From a virus: a DNA stretch of 37,139 nucleotides. Both the position numbers and the translations under genes were made by a program. Below are positions 6,770-15,445 of the stretch, piece by piece. The DNA lies in the IMG/VR virus record IMGVR_UViG_3300025873_000013, positions 1 through 37,139 of that record; one strand, written 5' to 3'. The notes beneath the pieces are model-generated. The model worked only from the letters and a program-made list of their open reading frames with translations, had not been told where the DNA came from and ran no database searches. Position 1 is the stretch's first letter; the number at the start of each line of letters is the position of its first letter.

Positions 6770-6958
6770 TCAACTCAACTTTACGGCGATGCCAGCGTCA
6801 TGGATTCCGCGCCCCACGATGTAGACCAAAATGGCATTGACGGCACCCTGAGCCTGAGCCTCACTCAACCCCACGGATGGGCCGTAAATCAGCAACAGCA
6901 CTGCCAGGACGAGAGCCTGGGCCTTTCTGGAATCAAACAGATCCTTCAGTAGTTTCAT
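6770..6958 (-). CDS. Holin-like small membrane protein
   Basis: The product has 62 residues from ATG 6958, which overlaps the upstream stop and follows AAAGGGTG. It reads MKLLKDLFDSRKAQALV, then a hydrophobic helix at about 13-30 (ALVLAVLLLIYGPSVGL), a short polar turn (SEAQAQG), and a second helix containing NAILVYIVGRGIHDAG. This SRK-helix-turn-YIVGxGIxD layout resembles small phage membrane proteins often labelled holins. It is the last gene of the late operon, after a u-spanin-like gene, which fits lysis. Function is inferred from architecture and place. Confidence 0.55.
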   Translation of the reverse strand: MKLLKDLFDSRKAQALVLAVLLLIYGPSVGLSEAQAQGAVNAILVYIVGRGIHDAGIAVKLS

Positions 6959-7209
6959 GTTGTCACCCTTTCCCTGCGTCTTTTCTCTCCGTACCATCCG
7001 GCAACTGTGCCGACACCAACCAGCAAGAACTCCCGCCATGGTGCGGGGAACCCAGGAGCAGTAAGAACAATGGTCTCCTCTAAAGCTGAGGGGACACCTT
7101 CGGCTGGACGAGTGGTAAACTTGTCCGTCCGATCCAACAAGCCCGAACAGCCAACAAAGCTGAGAACGAGCAACAGTGCAAACACAACCGCGACTTTCCT
7201 TACTTCCAA
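6955..7209 (-). CDS. Second u-spanin-like lipoprotein with C-terminal membrane anchor
   Basis: I choose TTG 7209, giving 84 residues: a basic start (EVRKV), a hydrophobic signal, and a lipobox-like SFVGC (Cys at about 21; the Phe is atypical). After a polar linker come FLLVGVGTVAGWYG (about 62-75) and a basic tail EKRRRERV. An in-frame GTG at 7260 would add 17 residues that spoil the signal peptide and lies inside a predicted RNA stem. The layout matches the protein encoded at 5200, including VGC, a DK pair and GVP in the linker. It sits between a coiled-coil membrane protein and a holin-like gene, a typical lysis setting. Confidence 0.55.
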   Translation of the reverse strand: MEVRKVAVVFALLLVLSFVGCSGLLDRTDKFTTRPAEGVPSALEETIVLTAPGFPAPWREFLLVGVGTVAGWYGEKRRRERVTT

Positions 7210-7244
7210 GGTCCAAGACCTATCTAGCAAATCCCCGATTTTGA

Positions 7245-7314
7245 AGGGCCAATGCGCCACGAAGACAGACGCAAATGAATCGTGGCAAGAGACCCCGTGT
7301 CTCGCATTGGCCCT
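7245..7314 (-). other. Three-way-junction RNA structure candidate between late genes
   Basis: AGGGCCAATGCG (7245-7256) and CGCATTGGCCCT (7303-7314) are perfect 12-bp inverted repeats. Between them lie two further hairpins: CCACGA/TCGTGG (7257-7262 with 7280-7285) and GAGAC/GTCTC (7289-7293 with 7299-7303). In the minus-strand transcript this folds as a closed stem with two arms. It begins at the stop codon of the 7313 gene and ends 35 bp before the start of the next one. No U-tract follows, so it is not a standard terminator; an mRNA stability, processing or translation-control element is possible. Confidence 0.5.
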
Positions 7315-7585
7315 ATTTCTTCATCTCATCTCTGAATTCCTTGACCGTTGCACGGGTCTCCTTCACCTGATGGTGTAGCGTGGAGGTGAGCTGGCTAAGG
7401 TTATTTATGGCATGAGATAATCGTCTCAGCTCTACCTCCAGGCTTCCCATCATCTTTGAGGACTCGAAGACATACTGCTTGGTGTCCCCGTTCCCGTTTG
7501 TCTTTGTCTTGAGAAACGAAAAGGTTTCCCGAAGGAGAAGGATCGCTACGATTGCGGCAACGCCGACTTGGCTCAGGTCATCCAT
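7313..7585 (-). CDS. Small membrane protein with coiled coil (lysis-associated candidate)
   Basis: The product has 90 residues. An N-terminal hydrophobic helix (about 7-25, VGVAAIVAILLLRETFSFL) is followed by a polar Asn/Gly/Thr turn. A heptad-rich helix at about 40-88 (LEVELRRLSHAINNLSQL and beyond) ends in Lys. One membrane anchor plus coiled coil is seen in i-spanins and in XhlA-type accessory proteins, though the latter usually have the order reversed. It precedes the u-spanin-like and holin-like genes at the end of the late unit. ATG 7585 has only a distant AAGGA, so the start is less certain than the frame. Confidence 0.6.
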   Translation of the reverse strand: MDDLSQVGVAAIVAILLLRETFSFLKTKTNGNGDTKQYVFESSKMMGSLEVELRRLSHAINNLSQLTSTLHHQVKETRATVKEFRDEMKK

Positions 7586-7590
7586 GTTGG

Positions 7591-10500
7591 TTACTTGATC
7601 CTTCTAGTCTTCGCGTCTAGCTTGTAATGCTTCTGTACCCAACCGGCGAGATCAAACAGGTCTGCCATATAAGTTATAGGGGAATACAGCCCCTTCCCTG
7701 CAACTCTCCTGATCTGCTTTTGGATCTCTGACTTCTTTAGTTTGTCCCCCTGAAGTGCCATGCGCTGAAGGTCATTCATCAGATACAGGCTTTCGATCCC
7801 GAGATCGAGGGCACCACCAAGGCCAGGAGTGAACGCGCCCACAGCGTCAACATATCCTTCGGCCTTTCTTCGGTACTTGTCGTATGAAGAATCCAGCGGC
7901 CTGTCGTCTGCAAGGACTGAATACTGGTAGCTATCAATCGCGCCACTGATAGGCCCAAGGATTCCGCTCTTGCCAATCAAGGTCAAAATTCGGTCGAAAG
8001 TTTCTGGTCGTTCACTCCAGCTCTTTGGGTGTGCGCCCTTTGCGGTGAACTTCTTTTGGTACTGGGACCACAGCTCTTCAACGCCGAGATATATGGCTCC
8101 AGCCTCTAGACCCCTGATCGCGTAATGCCCCAGTCTTTTGTGTTTCAGGATGCTTTGTGTGCCAGTCATAAACCAGTTCTTGAACGCTGACTGGTTGAAC
8201 CCATTGAGTGCCAGAAGGATGTCCTCTGCCCCCCTGGCGTAACTTGGAAGTTCCTTTGTTGCTCGGTGCAACTCTTCTGGCCTTGGTATCAGGTGAATCC
8301 TCTCGACGAGATTGAACACACCCTGCTCTAGCTTCTCTTTCGTCGGTGGGGAGAACTGGTCAATGTCGCCAATCCTGCGGAACCCCGACACATCTGTCAG
8401 TTCGTCTACCGGCTGAGATAAGGACCACTCCTCAAAGATTCGATAAGCATCGTCAGTTGAAAGGCCAGCCCGGTTGAGCATCTCAATATCTTCAGGGTGG
8501 ATCTTCTTTCCAATGTGGAGGTCTTCACCCAGGTTCAATATAATATCCTCATATACGAGGCTGTATGTTTCTCTCAGGTATGGCTGTGTGTATCTAAACC
8601 CTGACGCTCTTTGCCAGAACCACCCAAACTTCTTCCTCGCCGTGTCCGGTATGTTGTCCTTGGCCGTAGGTCTGGATGTCGCCTGACTACCCTCCTCGCC
8701 CAGTTGGAAGGCTCTATTCGAGCCTCCCCCCCCGGTTCCTTGACGATTTAGAGTGGCGTATTGACCGGCAGAATGAACGCGACTCAGGGCCACCCCATCG
8801 ATGTTGTCTATCTTCCCGCCTGGAAGGTGAGACAAGACACCCCTAGCCAGAGTATTGGCCAACCTTCGCATTCCCACTCCAGAGGCGATGGCTATTCCGT
8901 TATCCAGAAAGGTGTTCTTCATAATAGTGAACAAGGTTCTCCATTGAGATCCTATTGAACTTGCTGCCCGAATGGTGTTCTGTATCCCGGTCGGCTCTCG
9001 ACGCTCCAGTCCCATTATGTAGTCTCGCCACCTTCCAAGATGGGCAGCGGTATTGTCCATCTCGGCCTCAAGCTCTGCCCTTCTTTCTGGGTTCGCTTCG
9101 ATTAGTTTCTCAAAGTCCCGGCGTATGACCCCGCCGTGGCCCTTGTCAGTCAACTTGTACCTGCCACCGCTTGTCTCTATGCCCAGGCTAAGGCTCTCCA
9201 TCACATGGCTTTCCCTGACATCGGCAACTACCGCGTCGAACTCCTTGGCCGAAGTATCACCCGTCTCGTACTTGTGCCCGATGGTTTCTCGGTATTGCTT
9301 TCGCGCCAATCGAGCATTTCCCCTGGCCTGGGTTCTGGAATCCATGGCTGTTGACCTGTTGGCTATCGCGGATTCCAACCGAGCAATCGCTTGCAGCACT
9401 ACATCGCTATCCTTGCCACCGTTGTCCTTGATGAAAGCGCGGAGCTTCTCGGCCTCCCTCGCTGCCTTCCTGATCGCCCCTTCAGAGATGGACTCTGCCT
9501 CGTTCAAGTCCCTTGCCAGCTTGCTGGAGTCCTCAAGCATTGATCGTATTCGCACTCTCGCCTCTGCCGGTTCAACCCAATCCTTGCCAAACCTTATCTT
9601 GACCCCATTGGACTCAAGGAATCTCAAATGAGAGTCACTGATGTCAAGTAGGTTTCCCTGGTTCCTGCTGTTGAGCGAAGACCTACGGGTTTTTATTTCG
9701 ACAGCAAGGGAGTTAGCAACCTTGGTGTTCCACACCTTGGTCTCATCTCCTGTCGGTTGCTGTAGGACTTCAGAAAACTTTTCAACTTCAATCATCGCCT
9801 CGTCTAGTTTCGCCTGATCCTTTTCTGAAAGCCTTACTGACTTGCCATCGCTATCGGAAAACTCTTTCAGGTCTGTCTCCGTCTTTGTCCTTCTCTCGGT
9901 AGCCTTCAGAAGTTTCTTTTCGTACTTTCCGATATGCGCCTCTGGAGATTTCCGCAGGAAGTCCTTGATGACTTGTGTGTCCATCAGGTAGTGGTCAGAA
10001 AGAAACTTTATGTCATCGTTGATCTGTTTTGTTGAATAGCCTTCTACCTTTGGGTGGTCTCCAGAGAAATGCTTTAGTAGCTTTATCATTGTGGAGGCAC
10101 CGAGTTCGTCAACCTTTTGAGACTCCAGCTTCTTTCCGAGGCTAATGTCTGCCGACCCCCTCATCTTTTCTTCCTTGCGGTGTAGTCTCTGTACTTCCTT
10201 CTCTGCCTTTTGAAGCTCAACATCTGCGAGGTCTCGCCTGACGGGCACTGCTTTGCCGCTCTCTATCAGGTTTTCCAATGAGCGTTCTGCTGACCGAAGA
10301 TCCTCTTCCATCCTTCTGTATCGCTTATTCAACTGGCTTTCGACAGACCCCAGGTTGCCTTCGTGTGTTTCTAGTTCATCTGCGATGCCGTCGATTAGAC
10401 TCTCGGATTCTTCCTGCTCATCCAGGAGACGGTTGATCTGCTCCTGTCGAGATCGGACTGCTGCCTTGTGTTCCTCTTTGACTTCAATCTTTGCATCTCG

Positions 10501-13083
10501 TATTTCAGACCTGGCTCCACGAACTGAATCCCTTTGAATGTTATATGCTTCATCGGCAGAGACCCTGGCATCCCATGCTGCATCTGTGATCTGTTTCACG
10601 GTGCCGAGCTGCTCAACATTGGCTGTTATGTCGATCCCGCCTTTTTCTCTTGCTGCCTGGTTGACCCTCAAGTCGTTGAGATCGTCGGTGTAGTTTTTTG
10701 GAACCGGGGCAGCGGGGGGTTGAGCGGCAGCGGGGGTGGTGGGTGGCGGGTGGTCCCACCCCTTTATTGACTCAATAGCACTCGCCTTGGTCCTGAACGG
10801 GAAATCGGAAGCGGGTTCTATATCATCTGGGTCTGGGCCAAAGGTATGCCACTTACCCGTACTGATGCGTTCTACCCGGCCTACGACTACTCCGTCTGCA
10901 AGCACCTCGTACTCGCCTGACAAAGTTGGGCCGATGTCCTCATCAATGGATTTCTGGACATTAGCCCTAGCCTCCGCACTCATCTCGCCCTCAAGCAAGA
11001 TACTGGAACTCCTCTTCCTCTCACTAAAGGTCGGCCCCTCCACTGGCCGAGGTGTGGTGGGGGTGGTGGGTGGAGGTTCCCGAACCACGCCAGGGGTTTC
11101 GTCGGAAAACCTGGGCAGGGATTCGTTTGTCCCTTTCGGGTTCAGCTTCAATAACTCCTGGGCACCTCGCAGCAACCCAGTCCTCGACAGGCCAGAATCA
11201 ACCAACATCGCTGGGTCGTCCTCGTAGAACATCCGCATGACTCTGAGGGGTAGCCGTACTGTGCGCTCTTTCCCTGACCCAGTTACAGCGACACTGGTGC
11301 CGACAAACTGGTTCCTGATGTTTCCCTCGTTGTCGATTGTGAATCCAACATTCTGGTCGCTCCTGTTGTGAACAGGATCGGCAATCTTGGAGTAGAGGCT
11401 CTCGATAATCTCATCCAGGTCAGGGTCGTCCGGGTCATAGCCCTCCCTTTCAATGAGGTACTCTTTGGCCCTTGTCTTGAATTCGCTCACCCGAGCAGGA
11501 TCGAGGACATACTCATCTATCCGCTGGCCGTGAGGAAAGTAGAAGTCTAACTTCTCTGCAAGGCCCAACTGCTCACCCTCATAGACCAGCACACGCTTCT
11601 TGATTCGGTCTGCGGCACCTCTGACGGCAACCTTCCAGTCATCAGGTTTCCCCTTGAATGGGGAGTTTTCCGCATCGAGGCGATCCACCATGCGACCTGT
11701 TGGCGACCCAGCGTCATCCAGGATTTCAACCGGAGCTTCGTCCAGGACTTGCATCACTGCTTCAAGAAAGCTGGAATCTCCATCCGATGTCTCAATCAGC
11801 ATCTTTACTTCTGAGTCAACGACCTGCCTGTTGTGATGGAACACTTCACCGACTGAGAACTGAAGAGGTATATCGGTATCTGGGTCGCTCCTGAGAGTCA
11901 AGTTCTTCTTGAACAGTATCCTTGCCAAGGCTCTTGTTTGCTGGCTATTGCTGAACTGCAAGTCAGAGGCCGAACCTCTGAGTAGCCCAACAGATGTGAC
12001 CCTGGTAGAAGCGTTCCCAACCTTGGATGCCAGCTTCATGACTTGCTCAAAGGCTAGTTCGTAGGGCATCCCCTCCTGCTCGGCCAGTTCCCTGACCGCA
12101 GACACTAGCAGTTCCCGATCCTCAATTCTCGGGAACGACCTAGATGGCTCGCCGGTCCCCTCTATGGCTCTGTCTACTCGATCAACTAGGTTTCTTCCGA
12201 CTGCCCTTTGATACATTCTGCCGGTTGTCTCGATGCTCTTGGATGTAACTCCGACAATCCCAAGCAGGGCACTGGAAAACACTGCCGCAGCACCAGCTCC
12301 AGCAATAAAGTCTTCGACATCTAGCTGTTCGTCAAAAAAGGATTCGACATAGAGGCTAGTGAACCCCTCTACCGCCGCCAGCCCACCGGCTACCGTGAGT
12401 TTTTTTCTCCATGACGGCAGTTTTTGTGCAACAAAGGCACTCATAAACGCTGCCTCTGCGGCAGTAATTCTTTTGCCTTGCTTGAGGACTTTTTGTATTC
12501 GTCGCGCTTTATTGTAGGTCTCAAGCTTGCCTGGTGCCCCGAACACACCCTTGGCACCACGGAAGAATGCCCAACCAACAGGGTCGATCATCCCAGACCC
12601 AACAATTAGGGCAAAGCCAGGGATGGTTCCGTACTGGCCCATCGCGTCAGCTTGCTCAACTTCGTCGAGAGTCTTGATCATCCTGCGCCGAAAGTCAGTT
12701 GGGCCACCAGCAGCCCCCCAATACTCTCGGGTCTCTTCATCCCCCTCGAAGATATTACGGAGGACTTCCCTTGGATATTCAGTCCCGCTAGTGGATCTTA
12801 CAAATCTCCACGGACTAGACCTCGGATCTTCCTTCAGAAGTTGCTCAACATTCCAACCAGGATGCTCTGCAATAAAACGAGACCTTCCACGATCCCATAG
12901 GTCTAGATGACCACCCTCTATATCCACCATCTCTCTGGCATTGACCGGGGATTCTTGAACTCCCTTGGCCCAGAAATCTACATGACGCACCATCTTACCA
13001 GCAGGGGATGCGTCCCACATGGCCGTAGGGATGCTCAGCACTGGATCTGTGTCGTCTACCACTGGATCTGTGTCGTCTACCAT
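7591..13083 (-). CDS. Giant internal virion (DNA-ejection) protein, 1830 residues
   Basis: The largest gene, last of three consecutive genes that match the T7 gp14-gp15-gp16 or P22 ejection-protein arrangement. The N-terminus repeats VDDTDPV twice. A hydrophobic, Ala/Gly-rich part at about 220-285 may insert in the membrane. A Pro-rich linker near 670-690 and 785-795 precedes a very long coiled-coil region with repeated E/K/R heptads (about 830-1250). The C-terminal third has mixed helices. I see no certain transglycosylase or RNA polymerase motif. It should be packaged in the capsid and released into the host envelope to help DNA entry. AGGAGAT precedes the ATG. Confidence 0.7.
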   Translation of the reverse strand: MVDDTDPVVDDTDPVLSIPTAMWDASPAGKMVRHVDFWAKGVQESPVNAREMVDIEGGHLDLWDRGRSRFIAEHPGWNVEQLLKEDPRSSPWRFVRSTSGTEYPREVLRNIFEGDEETREYWGAAGGPTDFRRRMIKTLDEVEQADAMGQYGTIPGFALIVGSGMIDPVGWAFFRGAKGVFGAPGKLETYNKARRIQKVLKQGKRITAAEAAFMSAFVAQKLPSWRKKLTVAGGLAAVEGFTSLYVESFFDEQLDVEDFIAGAGAAAVFSSALLGIVGVTSKSIETTGRMYQRAVGRNLVDRVDRAIEGTGEPSRSFPRIEDRELLVSAVRELAEQEGMPYELAFEQVMKLASKVGNASTRVTSVGLLRGSASDLQFSNSQQTRALARILFKKNLTLRSDPDTDIPLQFSVGEVFHHNRQVVDSEVKMLIETSDGDSSFLEAVMQVLDEAPVEILDDAGSPTGRMVDRLDAENSPFKGKPDDWKVAVRGAADRIKKRVLVYEGEQLGLAEKLDFYFPHGQRIDEYVLDPARVSEFKTRAKEYLIEREGYDPDDPDLDEIIESLYSKIADPVHNRSDQNVGFTIDNEGNIRNQFVGTSVAVTGSGKERTVRLPLRVMRMFYEDDPAMLVDSGLSRTGLLRGAQELLKLNPKGTNESLPRFSDETPGVVREPPPTTPTTPRPVEGPTFSERKRSSSILLEGEMSAEARANVQKSIDEDIGPTLSGEYEVLADGVVVGRVERISTGKWHTFGPDPDDIEPASDFPFRTKASAIESIKGWDHPPPTTPAAAQPPAAPVPKNYTDDLNDLRVNQAAREKGGIDITANVEQLGTVKQITDAAWDARVSADEAYNIQRDSVRGARSEIRDAKIEVKEEHKAAVRSRQEQINRLLDEQEESESLIDGIADELETHEGNLGSVESQLNKRYRRMEEDLRSAERSLENLIESGKAVPVRRDLADVELQKAEKEVQRLHRKEEKMRGSADISLGKKLESQKVDELGASTMIKLLKHFSGDHPKVEGYSTKQINDDIKFLSDHYLMDTQVIKDFLRKSPEAHIGKYEKKLLKATERRTKTETDLKEFSDSDGKSVRLSEKDQAKLDEAMIEVEKFSEVLQQPTGDETKVWNTKVANSLAVEIKTRRSSLNSRNQGNLLDISDSHLRFLESNGVKIRFGKDWVEPAEARVRIRSMLEDSSKLARDLNEAESISEGAIRKAAREAEKLRAFIKDNGGKDSDVVLQAIARLESAIANRSTAMDSRTQARGNARLARKQYRETIGHKYETGDTSAKEFDAVVADVRESHVMESLSLGIETSGGRYKLTDKGHGGVIRRDFEKLIEANPERRAELEAEMDNTAAHLGRWRDYIMGLERREPTGIQNTIRAASSIGSQWRTLFTIMKNTFLDNGIAIASGVGMRRLANTLARGVLSHLPGGKIDNIDGVALSRVHSAGQYATLNRQGTGGGGSNRAFQLGEEGSQATSRPTAKDNIPDTARKKFGWFWQRASGFRYTQPYLRETYSLVYEDIILNLGEDLHIGKKIHPEDIEMLNRAGLSTDDAYRIFEEWSLSQPVDELTDVSGFRRIGDIDQFSPPTKEKLEQGVFNLVERIHLIPRPEELHRATKELPSYARGAEDILLALNGFNQSAFKNWFMTGTQSILKHKRLGHYAIRGLEAGAIYLGVEELWSQYQKKFTAKGAHPKSWSERPETFDRILTLIGKSGILGPISGAIDSYQYSVLADDRPLDSSYDKYRRKAEGYVDAVGAFTPGLGGALDLGIESLYLMNDLQRMALQGDKLKKSEIQKQIRRVAGKGLYSPITYMADLFDLAGWVQKHYKLDAKTRRIK
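13039..13080 (-). repeat. Perfect 21-bp tandem duplication in the ejection protein gene
   Basis: Two abutting identical 21-bp units (13039-13059 and 13060-13080) encode VDDTDPV twice at the extreme N-terminus of the giant ejection protein. The unit is a multiple of three and keeps frame, so it looks like recent slippage that is tolerated or useful. Confidence 0.9.
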
Positions 13084-13090
13084 ATATCTC

Positions 13091-15445
13091 CTATGGGGTG
13101 AACTTTACTTCAAGTGCTGCCATTGAGCCTGGGGGGAAGACGAAGTAACTCCCCGGTGCTTCCTCGTCTAGAAGGAAACTGACATCGTGGTAATTGTGTC
13201 CTTCAAATTGCAACTTGAACAATCCAATAGTGTCCTCTTGATGCTTCTTGAAGTGATCCACGAACGCTTCCGGGTTCTGGTTAGCGTCCCAATTCTCCAA
13301 GGCTTTGTGCAGGGACGGACTTCCCCCTACTCTGACGAACCTGTCCATCCTCACTGACTTAGAAAAGTCCTCTCCAGCTTCTTCCCACTTACCTGGGACA
13401 AATGCGTACTCTTGCATCAACAGACCAATGTGGTGCTGGGTAGTCTTGGTTGAGTTCTGGTGGATTATTCGTTCCAGCCTCGTCTTGGCCCTGGCATTCG
13501 CCGCAAACTGGAGCGGGTATTCTAGCTGGGTAATGACCTTGCCATTTTCAGCAACTATCTCGATTTGGTTTGCAACATGGCCCATTTGGCTGGAATACCT
13601 GCTGACATTTCCAGAGGTCAGCTTCGCAGGAGTGTTATATCCAGCAGCTATTTCGGGCGACACTACCCCTTCTTCTACAAACATATCGAGGTCTGCTGCT
13701 GCCAGCCTGGATAGGTCTCCACTCTGCTGAAGCGCATTGTAAACCTTCTGAAAATTGGCCTTTCTGTCCCCTTGATCTCCGTGAGTCACTTGGGACATCA
13801 GGCGGTCTACTTCCGCAGTCCTCCTTGTGTCTGATCCTTGATTGAGACTGCTGAACACAAGGCTATATGCCTCCAACTGCTCATCTATGCTCCCTACACT
13901 TGCAGTCGAGAGTATGGATTCCGCTAGTTCCCATCCGAATTTGGTATCCAGGGGGACTCCCGCTGGCTCTCCTGACAGCACCCTCTCAAACCCCTCCACC
14001 GTTTCAATCCTCGCCGTGATCTCTTGTGCAGATAGTGCGTATTTGTCCTGGACTTCACGCAGCTCGGGTTCTGACTTGCTGACGAACGGGCTTCCGTTGG
14101 CCGCTTCTCCTAGTGCTTCAATGTCAGCAGCAAGTTTTCCTTTGAGTTGCTCAATAACAGCAGAGACCCTGATCTTGTATGGTTCATCTCGAAGCCCCTC
14201 TGGGACAACCTTCCATGTCGAGGACTGGAAGTCGTTTGTGAGATTGTATAAATCATCGTCAAAGGTTTCGATGGATCGCTTCTCCCGCTTTATCACTTCA
14301 GAATACAGTTGCTCCTGGACGGTGATGTCTGCACCGTTATCCCCGTCCTCGGTCCAGGACAACATTCGTCTGAGTCGATCATCGGGGAGTCCTCCGATTA
14401 CCATCTCTCTTTGATCCAGGTTCAGCTCGGCATTCGCCAGAGCATTGACCACCTCTTCGGCTGTTGATGTGTTGATGGTCTTTTGGAGGATGTCGCGGAA
14501 GGCTGCGACCGCCTCGTCCTCTAGTTGTTTCTTTTTTTTCTCAGTCTCCAGGACTGTAAGTCTACGATCAGCAATCCTGTTTGCCTCTGTTCGTATCTTC
14601 TGGCCCGTCAATTCCAAATACCCATTGACCACGGTGGAGAGCATTCTTTGTCCAGAACCAACCATCGATGCCATGGCTTCAGTACGGGCTGCTTCCGCCT
14701 GTGTCTTAGCCACTGTTATTTGTGCTTCTGCGCTTGCTATATCAGCTTCCGAGCCAAGTTCCGCTTGGGTCTTTATAGCCTCGGCAACCTTAGTCTTAGC
14801 ATCGGCATCTAACCTCCTGGATTCGAGGTTCTTGTCTGCCACATATTTATACGCTTCGGCAGAAGCTTCTGCCGCATTCTCGGTGGCTTCAGCCTGTCTT
14901 TCCGTTGCTGCGGCAGAAGCCCTCGTTGCCCCCGCTGTCACTATTTTACCCTCCAAGGAAGCGCGAGATTCAATCAGTTGCCTCCCCACACCGAGACCCG
15001 CCACGATTACATCTGAAATATCGCCAACAACCCCGGTAGCTGACTTTACTAACGAGGCCAGAGCTGTCCTGCTTGCAATAGCCTCCTCGGAACGAGCCAA
15101 GGCCATTTCATGCTTTCGTTCTTCTCCTCTGCTCATGGCAATATGCCGCGCAGTCTCGGCATTCTTTGCCCTGGTCTCCGAATCCCGAGTTTTTATCTGA
15201 AGTGTTTGATCGAACTGGCTCTTCTCTTCTGCGAATTCGACTTTATCTTGTTCGAGTTCATCTCCTCTGACAGCCAGAGTGTCTCTGGCAAGCACCACCT
15301 GATCGGCCCTGGCCTTTGCGCTCAGGAAACTATTGACCTCCTTCAGCGTGTTCTTCTCCTGCTGTTGCAAGAAGCGAAGACCCGTGCTGATGTCAATCGG
15401 AGGCATGGGCTGTATGTTGAAGTCTGGCATTCTGAATTCTGGCAT
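13091..15445 (-). CDS. Internal virion (ejection) protein, coiled-coil, 784 residues
   Basis: Second of the three ejection-protein candidates. The N-terminus is Pro/Met-rich (MPEFRMPDFNIQPMPPID). Residues about 25-330 are an almost unbroken coiled coil rich in Ala, Glu and Lys. One helix-only stretch is dominated by Ala/Glu (KVAEAIKTQAELGSEAD and following). The C-terminal half is more mixed. Size and place fit T7 gp15 or P22 gp20 analogues. GGAGCGGA precedes the ATG and the upstream gene ends at the same point. No enzyme motif is visible. Role and location inside the capsid are inferred from gene order and composition. Confidence 0.65.
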   Translation of the reverse strand: MPEFRMPDFNIQPMPPIDISTGLRFLQQQEKNTLKEVNSFLSAKARADQVVLARDTLAVRGDELEQDKVEFAEEKSQFDQTLQIKTRDSETRAKNAETARHIAMSRGEERKHEMALARSEEAIASRTALASLVKSATGVVGDISDVIVAGLGVGRQLIESRASLEGKIVTAGATRASAAATERQAEATENAAEASAEAYKYVADKNLESRRLDADAKTKVAEAIKTQAELGSEADIASAEAQITVAKTQAEAARTEAMASMVGSGQRMLSTVVNGYLELTGQKIRTEANRIADRRLTVLETEKKKKQLEDEAVAAFRDILQKTINTSTAEEVVNALANAELNLDQREMVIGGLPDDRLRRMLSWTEDGDNGADITVQEQLYSEVIKREKRSIETFDDDLYNLTNDFQSSTWKVVPEGLRDEPYKIRVSAVIEQLKGKLAADIEALGEAANGSPFVSKSEPELREVQDKYALSAQEITARIETVEGFERVLSGEPAGVPLDTKFGWELAESILSTASVGSIDEQLEAYSLVFSSLNQGSDTRRTAEVDRLMSQVTHGDQGDRKANFQKVYNALQQSGDLSRLAAADLDMFVEEGVVSPEIAAGYNTPAKLTSGNVSRYSSQMGHVANQIEIVAENGKVITQLEYPLQFAANARAKTRLERIIHQNSTKTTQHHIGLLMQEYAFVPGKWEEAGEDFSKSVRMDRFVRVGGSPSLHKALENWDANQNPEAFVDHFKKHQEDTIGLFKLQFEGHNYHDVSFLLDEEAPGSYFVFPPGSMAALEVKFTP

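Noticed and set aside
6674-6952. Rightward 92-residue frame starting in the methyltransferase stop (ATGA)
   Set aside because: It runs through the hairpin terminator and then over most of the holin-like gene on the other strand; only the first 30 codons are free and they contain the orphan cassette. Most likely a chance or decayed frame.
6955-7260. Longer u-spanin-like protein from GTG 7260
   Set aside because: The start codon lies inside a predicted stem, has no ribosome binding site, and adds 17 polar and aromatic residues before the signal sequence. TTG 7209 gives a normal lipoprotein signal.
14445-15200. Long rightward frames opposite the ejection protein genes
   Set aside because: They are mirror frames of Ala/Glu-rich coiled-coil genes, full of Ser and Ala, with no ribosome binding sites or coupling; the leftward genes have clear starts and overlaps.
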